From NCBI GenBank assembly GCA_023301665.1, contig JALZUL010000197.1:1-34621 (forward strand): a stretch of 34,621 nucleotides of DNA. The letters run 5' to 3'. The stretch comes from Ascidiaceihabitans sp. (GTDB taxonomy: Bacteria > Pseudomonadota > Alphaproteobacteria > Rhodobacterales > Rhodobacteraceae). Positions 1-7,377 of this stretch are shown here, piece after piece (positions within the stretch are counted from its first letter, which is position 1; each line of letters begins with the position of its first letter). The notes below the pieces were generated by a model. The model had not been told where the DNA came from and searched no databases. It saw only the letters and a list, made by a program, of their open reading frames with translations. Both the position numbers and the translations under genes were made by a program.

Positions 1-2
1 AA

Positions 3-473
3 GACCTGCTTTTTCGCCTGAACACTTTGGTCATTGAACTCCCGAGCCTTTCTGCGCGCGGAGAAGACGTTCTATTGTTGACCCGCCATTACATGCAGCG
101 CCTCAGCCAGTTATATGATCTGCCAAAACCAACACTTTCCAACGACGATGTTGCCGCGCTCATGTCCCATGATTGGCCTGGAAATGTGCGCGAGCTGCAA
201 AGCGTGGCGGAGCGTTATGTTCTTGCTCAAAAGCGTGGTGGGGGATCGATCCGCCGATCCATCACCAAGCAACACACACAACAACCTTTTCCGACAACCC
301 TGCGTGAGGCTGTAGCTGTCTTTGAACGCGAAGTTATCGGACGGGCCCTTCAGGACGGTGAAGGGCGGATGGATGATGTAGCAGCCACGTTGGGAATTGG
401 TCGGCGTACTTTAAACGAAAAAATCGTCAAACTAGGCCTAGATAAGGATGCTATTTTGAGCAGTGATAGCTGA
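3..473 (+). CDS. Sigma-54-dependent response regulator, C-terminal part (DctD-like), cut by window edge
   Basis: This is the 3' end of an NtrC/DctD-family activator, a AAA+ ATPase that remodels sigma-54 RNA polymerase. The frame is open from base 3, so the first in-window start (TTG at 27) is not the real one. The first residues (DLLFRLNTLVIELPSL) match the end of the AAA+ domain, including the arginine-finger region, and WPGNVREL is the typical sensor II motif. The last ~55 residues form a Fis-type helix-turn-helix (VAATLGIGRRTLNEKI). The receiver and GAFTGA loop lie outside the window. It is followed directly by a TAXI-TRAP transporter, so it may regulate uptake, as DctD does for C4-dicarboxylate transporters; this is inference from position. 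A sensor kinase partner is probably upstream, out of view. Confidence 0.9.
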   Translation, partial: DLLFRLNTLVIELPSLSARGEDVLLLTRHYMQRLSQLYDLPKPTLSNDDVAALMSHDWPGNVRELQSVAERYVLAQKRGGGSIRRSITKQHTQQPFPTTLREAVAVFEREVIGRALQDGEGRMDDVAATLGIGRRTLNEKIVKLGLDKDAILSSDS

Positions 474-499
474 CTGCGGAAATCCGCAGGCACCTTTTT
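474..499 (+). terminator. Intrinsic terminator after the response regulator
   Basis: A 7-base perfect inverted repeat (CTGCGGA, 474-480, with TCCGCAG, 483-489) begins at the base after the TGA stop. It is followed by GCACC and then five T's (495-499). The two-base gap means the real hairpin probably closes with a four-base loop and six pairs. It would separate the regulator from the transporter genes. Confidence 0.6.
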
Positions 500-513
500 G
501 TAACACCTGCGTT

Positions 514-541
514 TTGCCTCATACCCAAAGTTCGGTATATT
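514..541 (+). promoter_or_regulatory. Candidate sigma-70-type promoter for the TAXI transporter
   Basis: TTGCCT (514-519) and TATATT (536-541) are separated by 16 bases, about 55 bases before the start codon at 596. The -10 matches TATAAT at five of six positions and the -35 matches at four. Given the sigma-54 activator next door, I looked for a GG-N10-GC element here and found no good one. Confidence 0.35.
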
Positions 542-595
542 GCCCATTATTATCGCCATGCCAATCAATGGCTTTGGATTCTGGGAGGAATATCA

Positions 596-1588
596 ATGAA
601 ATTTTTAAAAACGCTCGCGTTGAGCGCAACACTTGCGACAACTGGTGCAGCATTTGCTGAAGGCGAAGACTATGTTTTGAGCACAGCCTCAACAGGTGGC
701 ACGTACCACCCTGTTGGTACTGCGATCTCGACACTGTCTAAAGTTAAGCTTCTGCCAAAGCAGAAATTCTCGCTTACAGCTGTGAACTCAGCAGGTTCTG
801 GCGCAAACGTTCAAGCCTTGTCAGCAGGCACTGCCGACTTCGCAATTTTGCAGGGCCTGTTTGGTTCATACGCGACTACGGGCACAGGCCCAGTGAGCGA
901 ACCACAAACAAACCTACGTTCTGTGACCATGCTATGGCAGAATGTTGAGCAGTTCGTAATCGCTGCAGAAATGGCGAAAACAGGTACTGTCGAAGATTTG
1001 ACAGCGCTTAAGGGTGAAACTGTTGGCATGGGCCGCCAGAACTCTGGCACAATCGGGTCTAACACTGTTCTGCTTTCCGGCCTTGGCCTTTCGCTAGAAG
1101 ACTTTGACCTGGTTGATGCAGGTTACGGCCCAACGGCTGATGCTTTGGCAAACGGTCAAGCCGTGGCAGCAGGTATCCCATCGGGCCCACCAACTGGTGC
1201 GATCACGAAATTGATGGCCTCAAACGAAGGTAAGTTCGAAATTCTAGACGTTACAGCTGACCAGCTGAGCGCTATGGATGGCGGCCGCAACCTTTGGGTA
1301 CCTTACACAATCTCTGCAGGTACATATCCGGGCCAAGCAGAAGATGTGAAGACAATTGCTCAGCCTAACTTCTTGGCTGTGAACGCAAGCGTTGATGCAG
1401 AGCATGTCTACCTTTTGACAAAGACTATGTATGAAAACTTGCCTTTCTTGCAAGCAATCCACCCAGCAACAAAAGCCATGGCAATTGAGCAAGCTATGGC
1501 CGGCCTTCCTGCCCCACTACACCCTGGTGCGGCTAAATATTACACCGAAGTTGGTCTGGAAATCCCAGCAAACTTGATCGCTGAATAA
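596..1588 (+). CDS. TRAP transporter solute-binding protein, TAXI family
   Basis: Periplasmic substrate-capturing protein of a TRAP (tripartite ATP-independent periplasmic) transporter, handing solute to the membrane permease encoded next. It is 330 residues, normal for TAXI proteins. The N-terminus is a signal peptide with probable cleavage after AFA (residue 21). The mature protein opens with YVLSTASTGGTYHPVGTAI, the characteristic TAXI STGGTYYP-like motif, followed by VNSAGSGANVQALSAGTADFAILQ, the usual pocket-forming segment. GGAGG at 584-588 sets the ATG start. The gene sits between a sigma-54 regulator and the fused permease, with an intrinsic terminator separating it from the permease, so it is probably made in excess. 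The substrate cannot be read from sequence; TAXI members are reported for glutamate/glutamine and other organic acids. Confidence 0.93.
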   Translation: MKFLKTLALSATLATTGAAFAEGEDYVLSTASTGGTYHPVGTAISTLSKVKLLPKQKFSLTAVNSAGSGANVQALSAGTADFAILQGLFGSYATTGTGPVSEPQTNLRSVTMLWQNVEQFVIAAEMAKTGTVEDLTALKGETVGMGRQNSGTIGSNTVLLSGLGLSLEDFDLVDAGYGPTADALANGQAVAAGIPSGPPTGAITKLMASNEGKFEILDVTADQLSAMDGGRNLWVPYTISAGTYPGQAEDVKTIAQPNFLAVNASVDAEHVYLLTKTMYENLPFLQAIHPATKAMAIEQAMAGLPAPLHPGAAKYYTEVGLEIPANLIAE

Positions 1589-1607
1589 GATCATAAAGAC
1601 AACTTTC

Positions 1608-1639
1608 AAAGGGCGTCTTCTGGGCGCCCTTTTCTTTTT
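1608..1639 (+). terminator. Intercistronic terminator between binding protein and permease
   Basis: AAAGGGCG (1608-1615) pairs perfectly with CGCCCTTT (1625-1632) around a nine-base loop, followed by CTTTTT. The T-tract ends about 15 bases before the permease ATG at 1654. Such a hairpin inside a transporter operon usually ends most transcripts after the binding protein and lets a minority through. Confidence 0.8.
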
Positions 1640-1653
1640 CTGGGGGACACATC

Positions 1654-3834
1654 ATGACACAGGAAGCGGGCACCGTTGCACTGGCACGCGAAGACATTCT
1701 GTCTTTGCCAAAAGGCAAGTTCCAAGCGCCACACCTGATCTTAGTTTTTGCGCTATTTTTCGCGCTTTGGCACATCGCAACAAACGTCTATCTGACCGAG
1801 CCTGGCCTTTGGCAAAACGCAATCCACTTTGCTGGTTTTGGCTTTCTTGCTGCGGTAACGATAAGCCCATGGGGCGCACGTTCAAATCAACGGTGGGCGT
1901 GGATTGTAGATGTCACCTATGGCCTGGCAATTGCTGCTTCAGCTTTGTGGGTCGCCGGTGCTGAATCCGGGCTTTATGAGCGCTCTTTGGCCGTCACTGG
2001 TCAGGGATGGCAATTCACCCCAATCGATTGGATTGCGGGTCTAACCCTGATTTTTGCGTCTATCGATTTATCGCGCCGCGTTTCTGGGTGGGTTATCCCA
2101 ATCCTGATTATCTTGTCCCTGAGCTACATTATGTTCCTTGGATCCTGGCTGCCTGGTGTTTTCCGCGCCGCAAGCTTACCTGTGAACGACGTCTTGTTCC
2201 GTACACTTTACAACGACGAAGGTATGTTCGGTATTCTCGCGACCATTTCAGTGACTAACATTACCCTATTTATGATTTTTGGCGGTTTTCTTGTGGTCTC
2301 TGGTGCAAGCAACTTTGTGATCGAATTTTCCAAAATCATCGCTGGGCGCATTAAGGGCGGGGCTGCATTTGTGGCGGTCTTATCCTCTGCTTTGACAGGC
2401 ACCATCTCGGGTTCTGCAATTGCCAACACCGCTTCGACCGGTGTGATTACCATCCCTTTGATGAAGTCCAACGGTTTTCGCGCCAAATTCGCTGCTGGTG
2501 TAGAAGCCGCGTCCTCAACAGGCGGCCAGCTCATGCCACCCATCATGGGCGCCGGTGCCTTTGTAATGGCCAGCTACACTTCGATCCCCTACGGAACCAT
2601 TGTTGCGGTTTCAGTTGTGCCAGCCATTCTTTACTTCATGTCTGTCGCATTCATCGTGCGCATTGAAGCCGTCAAATACGATGCTGGTTCCGACATTGAC
2701 CTGACCGTCGACAAAGGCAAAATGCTATCTGGCGGTTTGGTCTTTATCTTGCCGCTAACGGTTATGATTTGGATGCTCCTTTCAGGTGTCACCCCATCGT
2801 TCGCGGCGTGCTGGGCTATTGTTGCTCTTATCGCCACATCATGGGCAACCAGCTTATTGGCGCGCTTCAGCAAGGATGGCACCTTTGCACCCGTCAATAT
2901 GGGGCCAGCCAAAATCGCTGAGGCTTTAGCAAGCGGTATCCGCTCTGCCATCATGACTGCGATTTTGCTCACAGCAATTGGCATTATGAACAACGCTATC
3001 GTCACCAGTGGTGTCGGCAACGGCTTTTCCTTGATGATCGCGCAGTGGTCTCAAGGTTCGCTGGTTTTAGCAATCGCCTTGATCGCCATTGCATCGCTCG
3101 TTCTTGGCATGGGCTTGCCTGTTACGGCCGCCTACATCATCTTAGCCATTCTGACGGCCCCAGCTTTGGCAGGCCTTATGTCAGACGGCTTGATCGTAGA
3201 ACAATTGATCACAGGGATTGCAGATCCATCACAATCCGCGCTGTTCTTTTTGGTTGATCATCCTCTTGTAGCTCAGGTCGCTACAGGAATGACAAGAGCA
3301 GAGGCCTGGGAGTTGGTCCGCAATATCCCGTTTGAAATCGCTGTCACCATTCGTCCAGTAATGGTTGATCCGGCAATGCAAATTACCTTTTTGCTCACCG
3401 CGCATCTGATCATTTTCTGGTTGTCACAAGATTCCAACGTGACACCACCGGTTTGCTTGGCCGCTTTTGTCGCTGCGGGAATCGCGGGATCAAAGCCAAT
3501 GGCGACTGGGTTTGAGAGCTGGAAGATCGCCAAAGGGCTCTACATCGTTCCATTGTTGTTCGCATACACGCCACTGATTTCAGGTGAATTCATCGAAGTG
3601 ATACAAATCGGCTTTTTCGCTTTATTCGGTATCTATGCGACGAATGCGATGATCCAATGGTATGCTGAGGGACCAATCGGGTTTGTCACTGCACCGATGC
3701 TGATTATCGGCGCAATAGGGGCTTACTGGCCGCTTGCATTACTGCAAAATGTTGTTGGTGCTGTTTTGGTTTTAGCCGCGATCATCATCTCTTCGCGGCG
3801 TCGCAAACAGGCTGAAAATCCAGCTTTAGTCTGA
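1654..3834 (+). CDS. TRAP transporter fused permease (4TM/12TM), TAXI type
   Basis: Inner-membrane permease combining the small (DctQ-like) and large (DctM-like) TRAP subunits in one 726-residue chain; it uses an ion gradient to import the solute delivered by the protein encoded at 596. The first ~150 residues contain about four hydrophobic segments, and the rest is strongly hydrophobic throughout. Hallmarks of the large subunit are LTGTISGSAIANTASTGVITIPLM and GVEAASSTGGQLMPPIMGAGAF (about residues 245-300), plus a second repeat with LVLGMGLPVTAAYIILAILTAPAL (about 485-510). GGGGGA at 1642-1647 serves as Shine-Dalgarno for ATG 1654. The downstream end is marked by a long palindrome (3847-3886) rather than a classical T-tailed terminator. 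Confidence 0.93.
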   Translation: MTQEAGTVALAREDILSLPKGKFQAPHLILVFALFFALWHIATNVYLTEPGLWQNAIHFAGFGFLAAVTISPWGARSNQRWAWIVDVTYGLAIAASALWVAGAESGLYERSLAVTGQGWQFTPIDWIAGLTLIFASIDLSRRVSGWVIPILIILSLSYIMFLGSWLPGVFRAASLPVNDVLFRTLYNDEGMFGILATISVTNITLFMIFGGFLVVSGASNFVIEFSKIIAGRIKGGAAFVAVLSSALTGTISGSAIANTASTGVITIPLMKSNGFRAKFAAGVEAASSTGGQLMPPIMGAGAFVMASYTSIPYGTIVAVSVVPAILYFMSVAFIVRIEAVKYDAGSDIDLTVDKGKMLSGGLVFILPLTVMIWMLLSGVTPSFAACWAIVALIATSWATSLLARFSKDGTFAPVNMGPAKIAEALASGIRSAIMTAILLTAIGIMNNAIVTSGVGNGFSLMIAQWSQGSLVLAIALIAIASLVLGMGLPVTAAYIILAILTAPALAGLMSDGLIVEQLITGIADPSQSALFFLVDHPLVAQVATGMTRAEAWELVRNIPFEIAVTIRPVMVDPAMQITFLLTAHLIIFWLSQDSNVTPPVCLAAFVAAGIAGSKPMATGFESWKIAKGLYIVPLLFAYTPLISGEFIEVIQIGFFALFGIYATNAMIQWYAEGPIGFVTAPMLIIGAIGAYWPLALLQNVVGAVLVLAAIIISSRRRKQAENPALV

Positions 3835-3846
3835 TCCCCAATGAAG

Positions 3847-3886
3847 CACCGCAGCGCTTGGTTTGATTAAACACAGCGCTGCGGTG
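3847..3886. repeat. 40-base near-perfect palindrome downstream of the TRAP permease
   Basis: CACCGCAGCGCT (3847-3858) is the exact reverse complement of AGCGCTGCGGTG (3875-3886). Within the interval GTTT (3861-3864) pairs with AAAC (3869-3872), so the whole element folds into one stem of 12 + 4 pairs with a two-base internal mismatch and a GATT loop. There is no T-run on either side, so it is not a standard intrinsic terminator. It may protect the 3' end of the TRAP mRNA, act in rho-dependent termination, or be an extragenic palindromic repeat. Confidence 0.75.
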
Positions 3887-3931
3887 AAACAAAGAATGAC
3901 CCAATGGCAAATAACACGCTTGGTCAGCCAA

Positions 3932-3989
3932 AAACTGCTTGATCGAAAGCCGCGCTTTTCCAACGTTAAAAGCCGCGCTATAGCAGTTT
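3932..3989 (+). promoter_or_regulatory. Structured leader just before nrnC: direct repeats inside an inverted repeat
   Basis: AAACTGCT (3932-3939) is the exact reverse complement of AGCAGTTT (3982-3989), whose last base is two bases before the nrnC ATG at 3991. Between them lie two exact copies of AAAGCCGCGCT (3946-3956 and 3969-3979), spaced 23 bases start to start. The first copy can also form a small AAAGC/GCTTT hairpin. No Shine-Dalgarno is visible before nrnC, so this arrangement could be an operator or an RNA structure controlling initiation. The repeats are seen; the function is inferred. Confidence 0.45.
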
Positions 3990-3990
3990 C

Positions 3991-4605
3991 ATGACAAATC
4001 ATCTTTACAGTGGCGATCTCCCTGATGGCCTAGATCTTGGCCCGGAAGTTGCCATCGATTGCGAAACCATGGGGCTACACCCCCTTCGCGATCGGTTGTG
4101 CGTTGTACAATTGTCTAACGGAGATGGTCACGCGCACATAATCCAAATTAAAAAGGGGCAGAGCGAAGCCCCAAATCTTTGCGCAATGCTTGAGAACCCG
4201 AATGTATTGAAGTTGTTTCATTTTGGGCGTTTCGACATTGCTGCCATGCAAAACGCATTCGGTGCTGTCACAGCGCCCGTATATTGCACCAAAATCGCCA
4301 GCCGATTGGTTCGTACATATACGGATCGACATGGGTTAAAGAACTTACTCCGCGAGCTGCTCAACGTTGATATTTCAAAGCATCAACAATCAAGCGACTG
4401 GGGCGCACCTAAGCTGAGTGACGCACAGCTTGATTATGCGGCCTCTGATGTCTTGTATCTACATCGCTTGCGCGAGGCACTGAATAAAAGGCTCATCCGT
4501 GAGGATCGGATGGAGGTGGCGCAAGCCTGTTTTGATTTCTTGCCAATGCGTGCGAACTTGGATTTGATCGGTTGGCCAGACACCGACATTTTCGCACATT
4601 CATGA
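3991..4605 (+). CDS. nrnC: NrnC-type nanoRNase / short ribonuclease D-like DEDDy exonuclease
   Basis: A 204-residue 3'-5' exonuclease with a complete DEDDy site: D23 and E25 (AIDCETMG), D82 (FGRFDIA), Y149 and D153 (LDYAASDV). It lacks the HRDC domains of full-length RNase D (~375 residues) and matches the size of the alphaproteobacterial NrnC group, octameric enzymes that degrade di- and oligoribonucleotides left by RNA decay and do the job of Orn. Databases often label these ribonuclease D. The ATG at 3991 is the only usable start: an in-frame stop lies at 3967-3969 and no start codon intervenes. No Shine-Dalgarno is seen, and the preceding 60 bases are repeat-rich. The LPS-transport genes follow on the same strand after 63 bases. 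Confidence 0.8.
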   Translation: MTNHLYSGDLPDGLDLGPEVAIDCETMGLHPLRDRLCVVQLSNGDGHAHIIQIKKGQSEAPNLCAMLENPNVLKLFHFGRFDIAAMQNAFGAVTAPVYCTKIASRLVRTYTDRHGLKNLLRELLNVDISKHQQSSDWGAPKLSDAQLDYAASDVLYLHRLREALNKRLIREDRMEVAQACFDFLPMRANLDLIGWPDTDIFAHS

Positions 4606-4668
4606 CTTACGTTGGACCAGCCCACGGCCTGTTTTATGCATGCTGCTTTGATGTAGGGACCCTATAAA

Positions 4669-5262
4669 GTGGATCGCTATTCCCGCATGGTGGCTTGGCT
4701 AAAGGTTCTGTTGCCTTTGATGGCTCTGGTCTTGCTGTCCACATTATTTTTGTTGTCACGCACCGTCGATCCAACTGCGTCGATTCCCTTTGCCGAGGCG
4801 GAAATTCAAGAGCGGGTGCGCGATCAACAGATAACTGGTCCATTCTTTTCCGGCTCCACGCCAAGCGGGGATCAAATATCATTCTCTGCCGGGAAAATGA
4901 GCACTGACCCTAACAATGGATCAACCATCGCAAACGATCTTTCTGCACAAATCGATTTGGCATCCGGATCTCGGATCGTATTTTTCGCAGACGTCGGCTC
5001 GATCGATATTGGATCCGATACATCGGTTTTGTCCGGCAATGTCTTAATCACCACATCAAACGGATACCGTGTAAACTCTGACCGATTGGTTTCCGCGATG
5101 ACATCATTAGACATCGAATCTCCAGAAACTGTTACGGCAGTAGGCCCGATTGGGAACCTTACAGCTGGTTCAATGAAAATTACGACCGTCGAAAATACCA
5201 AAAACACCCATTTGATTTTCAAAAATGGAGTGAACCTGATATACGACCCCAAAATTAAGTGA
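4669..5262 (+). CDS. lptC: LPS export protein LptC
   Basis: Bitopic inner-membrane component of the Lpt bridge; it takes lipopolysaccharide from LptB2FG and passes it to LptA. The 197-residue protein has a short cytoplasmic N-terminus, one transmembrane helix (about residues 9-30, LKVLLPLMALVLLSTLFLLS) and a periplasmic beta-jellyroll of the LptC/OstA type, with the VLSGNVLITTSNGYRVNSD strand pattern typical of the family. The start is GTG, with AGGGA at 4655-4659 upstream. It lies directly before lptA and lptB, the conserved order. Identification rests on fold pattern and position, because LptC proteins are poorly conserved. Confidence 0.85.
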   Translation: MDRYSRMVAWLKVLLPLMALVLLSTLFLLSRTVDPTASIPFAEAEIQERVRDQQITGPFFSGSTPSGDQISFSAGKMSTDPNNGSTIANDLSAQIDLASGSRIVFFADVGSIDIGSDTSVLSGNVLITTSNGYRVNSDRLVSAMTSLDIESPETVTAVGPIGNLTAGSMKITTVENTKNTHLIFKNGVNLIYDPKIK

Positions 5263-5272
5263 GAAATACCAC

Positions 5273-5761
5273 GTGACTGTTTTACGCCCTTTGATATTTT
5301 GCCTGACTTTTTTGTTGGTGGCACCTGCTTTTTCACAAGGCACCAACGTAGCTTTTGGTACGATCAGACAAGACACGACTGCCCCTGTTGAGGTAACCGC
5401 CGACAATCTGTCTGTCGATCAAGCGACCGGAAAAGCTGTCTTTGAGGGGAATGTCGTAATCGGTCAAGGCGAGCTGAGATTGTCTGCTCAAAATGTGGAA
5501 GTCACTTACCGCTCAAGCAGTGCAGGCATAGCCAATTTAGTCGCAACTGGCGGCGTTACTTTGGTCTCTGGGCAGGATGCGGCTGAGGCTGCACGTGCGG
5601 TTTACGATATCGATTCGGGTACAATCGTAATGACGGGGAATGTTCTACTGACCCAAGGCCCAAGCGCTTTGACTGCTGAATCGATGACCGTTGACCTAAA
5701 AGACGGAACTGCGCGCATGTCTGGGCGCGTTAAGACGATTTTGCAAACAGGCGGCAATTGA
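5273..5761 (+). CDS. lptA: LPS transport periplasmic protein LptA (OstA-like)
   Basis: Periplasmic bridge protein that oligomerises to carry lipopolysaccharide from LptC to the outer-membrane LptD. It is 162 residues with a signal peptide (hydrophobic LIFCLTFLLVAPAFS, cleavage probably after FSQ or nearby). The mature part has the OstA repeat pattern: VEVTADNLSVDQATGKAVFEGNVVI and later a second IVMTGNVLLTQGPSALTAESM unit. The start is GTG at 5273, ten bases after lptC, and the Shine-Dalgarno is weak. Its TGA stop shares its last base with the lptB ATG (TGATG), suggesting translational coupling. Confidence 0.9.
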   Translation: MTVLRPLIFCLTFLLVAPAFSQGTNVAFGTIRQDTTAPVEVTADNLSVDQATGKAVFEGNVVIGQGELRLSAQNVEVTYRSSSAGIANLVATGGVTLVSGQDAAEAARAVYDIDSGTIVMTGNVLLTQGPSALTAESMTVDLKDGTARMSGRVKTILQTGGN

Positions 5762-6519
5762 TGACAAAGCCTGAGCTAAAAGTGGCGGAAGGTCACGCCG
5801 GTCTACATATCGAGAACCTACGAAAGTCTTACCGCAAAAAGGTCGTGATCCGAGACTTTTCGATGCATCTTAATCGTGGTGAGGTCGTGGCACTTCTTGG
5901 GCCCAACGGCTCAGGCAAGACGACAACCTTTTATTCCGTAGCCGGTTTGGTGACGCCTGAAGGCGGCAAAGTCATGGTGGACGGGCACGACGTAACAACG
6001 TTACCAATGTATCGCCGCGCGCAACTTGGGATTGGATACCTTCCTCAAGAGATGAGTATCTTTCGAGGGCTCAGCGTACAGGATAATATCAGTGCAGTTT
6101 TAGACATAACTGTCTCAAATCGTAAAAAGCGGCGTGAACGGCTTGAAGAATTATTAGGTGAATTTTCTATCGAGCACCTTCGCCGTGCGCCAGCTTTGGC
6201 CCTTTCTGGAGGTGAGCGGCGCCGCGTCGAGATTGCACGGTGTTTAGCCGCAAACCCGAAATATCTTTTGCTTGATGAACCTTTTGCAGGGGTCGATCCT
6301 ATATCAGTTGGTGACATTCGAAACTTGGTTTCAGACCTAAAAAAACGCGGGATTGGCGTACTGATAACAGACCATAACGTACGGGAAACATTAGATATTG
6401 TTGACCGCGCATATATTTTGCACAATGGTAAAGTCTTGATGTCAGGCACGCCAGATGATGTCGTTGAAAACGAAAATGTACGTCGCGTTTACCTAGGTGA
6501 GAACTTTCGCATTTCTTAA
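5761..6519 (+). CDS. lptB: LPS export ABC transporter ATP-binding protein LptB
   Basis: Cytoplasmic ATPase that powers LPS extraction from the inner membrane with LptF and LptG, which are not in this window. All ABC motifs are present in the 252-residue form: Walker A GPNGSGKT (47-54), Q-loop Q96 (YLPQEMSIF), signature LSGGE (148-152), Walker B YLLLDEP (168-174) and H-loop H205 (ITDHNVRETL). I chose ATG 5761 over the TTG at 5758 because it overlaps the lptA stop by one base, as in coupled operons. In many proteobacteria rpoN lies just downstream of lptB; here the next gene is hpf after a 247-base gap with its own likely promoter. Confidence 0.97.
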   Translation: MTKPELKVAEGHAGLHIENLRKSYRKKVVIRDFSMHLNRGEVVALLGPNGSGKTTTFYSVAGLVTPEGGKVMVDGHDVTTLPMYRRAQLGIGYLPQEMSIFRGLSVQDNISAVLDITVSNRKKRRERLEELLGEFSIEHLRRAPALALSGGERRRVEIARCLAANPKYLLLDEPFAGVDPISVGDIRNLVSDLKKRGIGVLITDHNVRETLDIVDRAYILHNGKVLMSGTPDDVVENENVRRVYLGENFRIS

Positions 6520-6570
6520 GCATCTTTCTAAAACCTGTCCTAAGTTTCAGTAACAAATGATTGCTTTCCA

Positions 6571-6602
6571 TTGACATGTAGCCCCGTTCTGAGGCTCAAT
6601 AA
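6571..6602 (+). promoter_or_regulatory. Candidate promoter for hpf
   Basis: A perfect TTGACA -35 (6571-6576) lies in the lptB-hpf gap. The best -10 is poor (CTCAAT or CAATAA around 6595-6602, spacing 18-20), which is common for alphaproteobacterial promoters. It would give a leader of roughly 160 bases on the hpf mRNA. Confidence 0.4.
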
Positions 6603-6631
6603 GGTCATGGCAATAACGTTGATACCATCTG

Positions 6632-6662
6632 ATCGACTAAACCCTCGACCGTTTCGGTCGAT
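6632..6662 (+). other. hpf leader stem-loop with an alternative pairing partner
   Basis: TCGACCG (6645-6651) and CGGTCGA (6655-6661) form a 7-pair hairpin with a three-base loop, about 105 bases before the hpf start. ATCGAC (6632-6637) is complementary to GTCGAT (6657-6662), so it could compete for the same strand. No T-run follows, so it is not a plain terminator. The complementarity is seen; a switching role is only a possibility. Confidence 0.4.
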
Positions 6663-6766
6663 GCGTCGCCCAGCAGCGTCCTTGCTATTTCCGAGAAAAA
6701 ATTAGTCGTTTTCGCGCCTTTCAGGCCCTTAAACCATTAATTTTTCGTTCATTTGAAGGAGACAGA

Positions 6767-7333
6767 ATGCGGTATCAAATCAGCGGAAAACAAATCGATA
6801 TTGGCTCATCACTACAAACCCATGTAAAAACGGAACTGGACGAAGTCGTCCAAAAGTATGCAGAACGACCGACCGACGCACTTGTCGTATTTTCGAAATC
6901 AGCACATGAATTTGCCTGCGAGGCCACGGTGCATTTATCGACGGGCCTTACAGCCACTGCAAAAGCGAAAGCCACTGAGATTTACGCTGCATTCGACTCT
7001 GCCAACGCCAAAATGGAAAAGCAATTGAGGCGTTACAAGCGAAGGTTGAAAGATCACCACAAAGACCGTGTTGAACCGGTTGAACTTTTTGGCGGTTCCT
7101 CTTATATCCTCGCATCAGAAGGCACTGGCACCGAAGATCCGGAACCAGAAACGCTACAGCCGATCATCGTTGCGGAAATGGAAGCTAAGATTCCATCTCT
7201 CTCTGTTGGTGAAGCGGTTATGCAGATGGAATTGGCGGGTGACCCAGTGTTGGTGTTCCGCAACGAAAATAAAGATGGGGTAAACGTGGTGTATCGTCGG
7301 GATGACGGTAACATCGGTTGGATTGACCCTTAA
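6767..7333 (+). CDS. hpf: Ribosome hibernation-promoting factor, long form
   Basis: Binds the 30S decoding region in stationary phase or stress and drives ribosome dimerisation (100S). At 188 residues it is the long type: an N-terminal S30AE/RaiA domain (about residues 1-105: MRYQISGKQIDIGSSLQTHV, and the basic helix KMEKQLRRYKRRLKDHH) and a C-terminal dimerisation domain (about 130-186, ending DPVLVFRNENKDGVNVVYRRDDGNIGWIDP). AAGGAG at 6756-6761 sets ATG 6767. It lies 247 bases after lptB with its own candidate promoter and long leader, and 44 bases before ptsN, so hpf and ptsN probably form one unit. Confidence 0.95.
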   Translation: MRYQISGKQIDIGSSLQTHVKTELDEVVQKYAERPTDALVVFSKSAHEFACEATVHLSTGLTATAKAKATEIYAAFDSANAKMEKQLRRYKRRLKDHHKDRVEPVELFGGSSYILASEGTGTEDPEPETLQPIIVAEMEAKIPSLSVGEAVMQMELAGDPVLVFRNENKDGVNVVYRRDDGNIGWIDP

Positions 7334-7377
7334 ATTGAAAATGGCGGATATCACGCCACAAAAAAAGTGCGAGCAGA

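Noticed and set aside
474..595. Possible sigma-54 promoter for the TAXI transporter next to a sigma-54 activator
   Set aside because: No GG-N10-GC pair with a decent TGGCACG-N4-TTGC surrounding was found; a sigma-70-like promoter fits better.
7342..7358. TGGCG/CGCCA stem between hpf and ptsN as a terminator
   Set aside because: Five pairs followed by A's on the coding strand; not a terminator for hpf.
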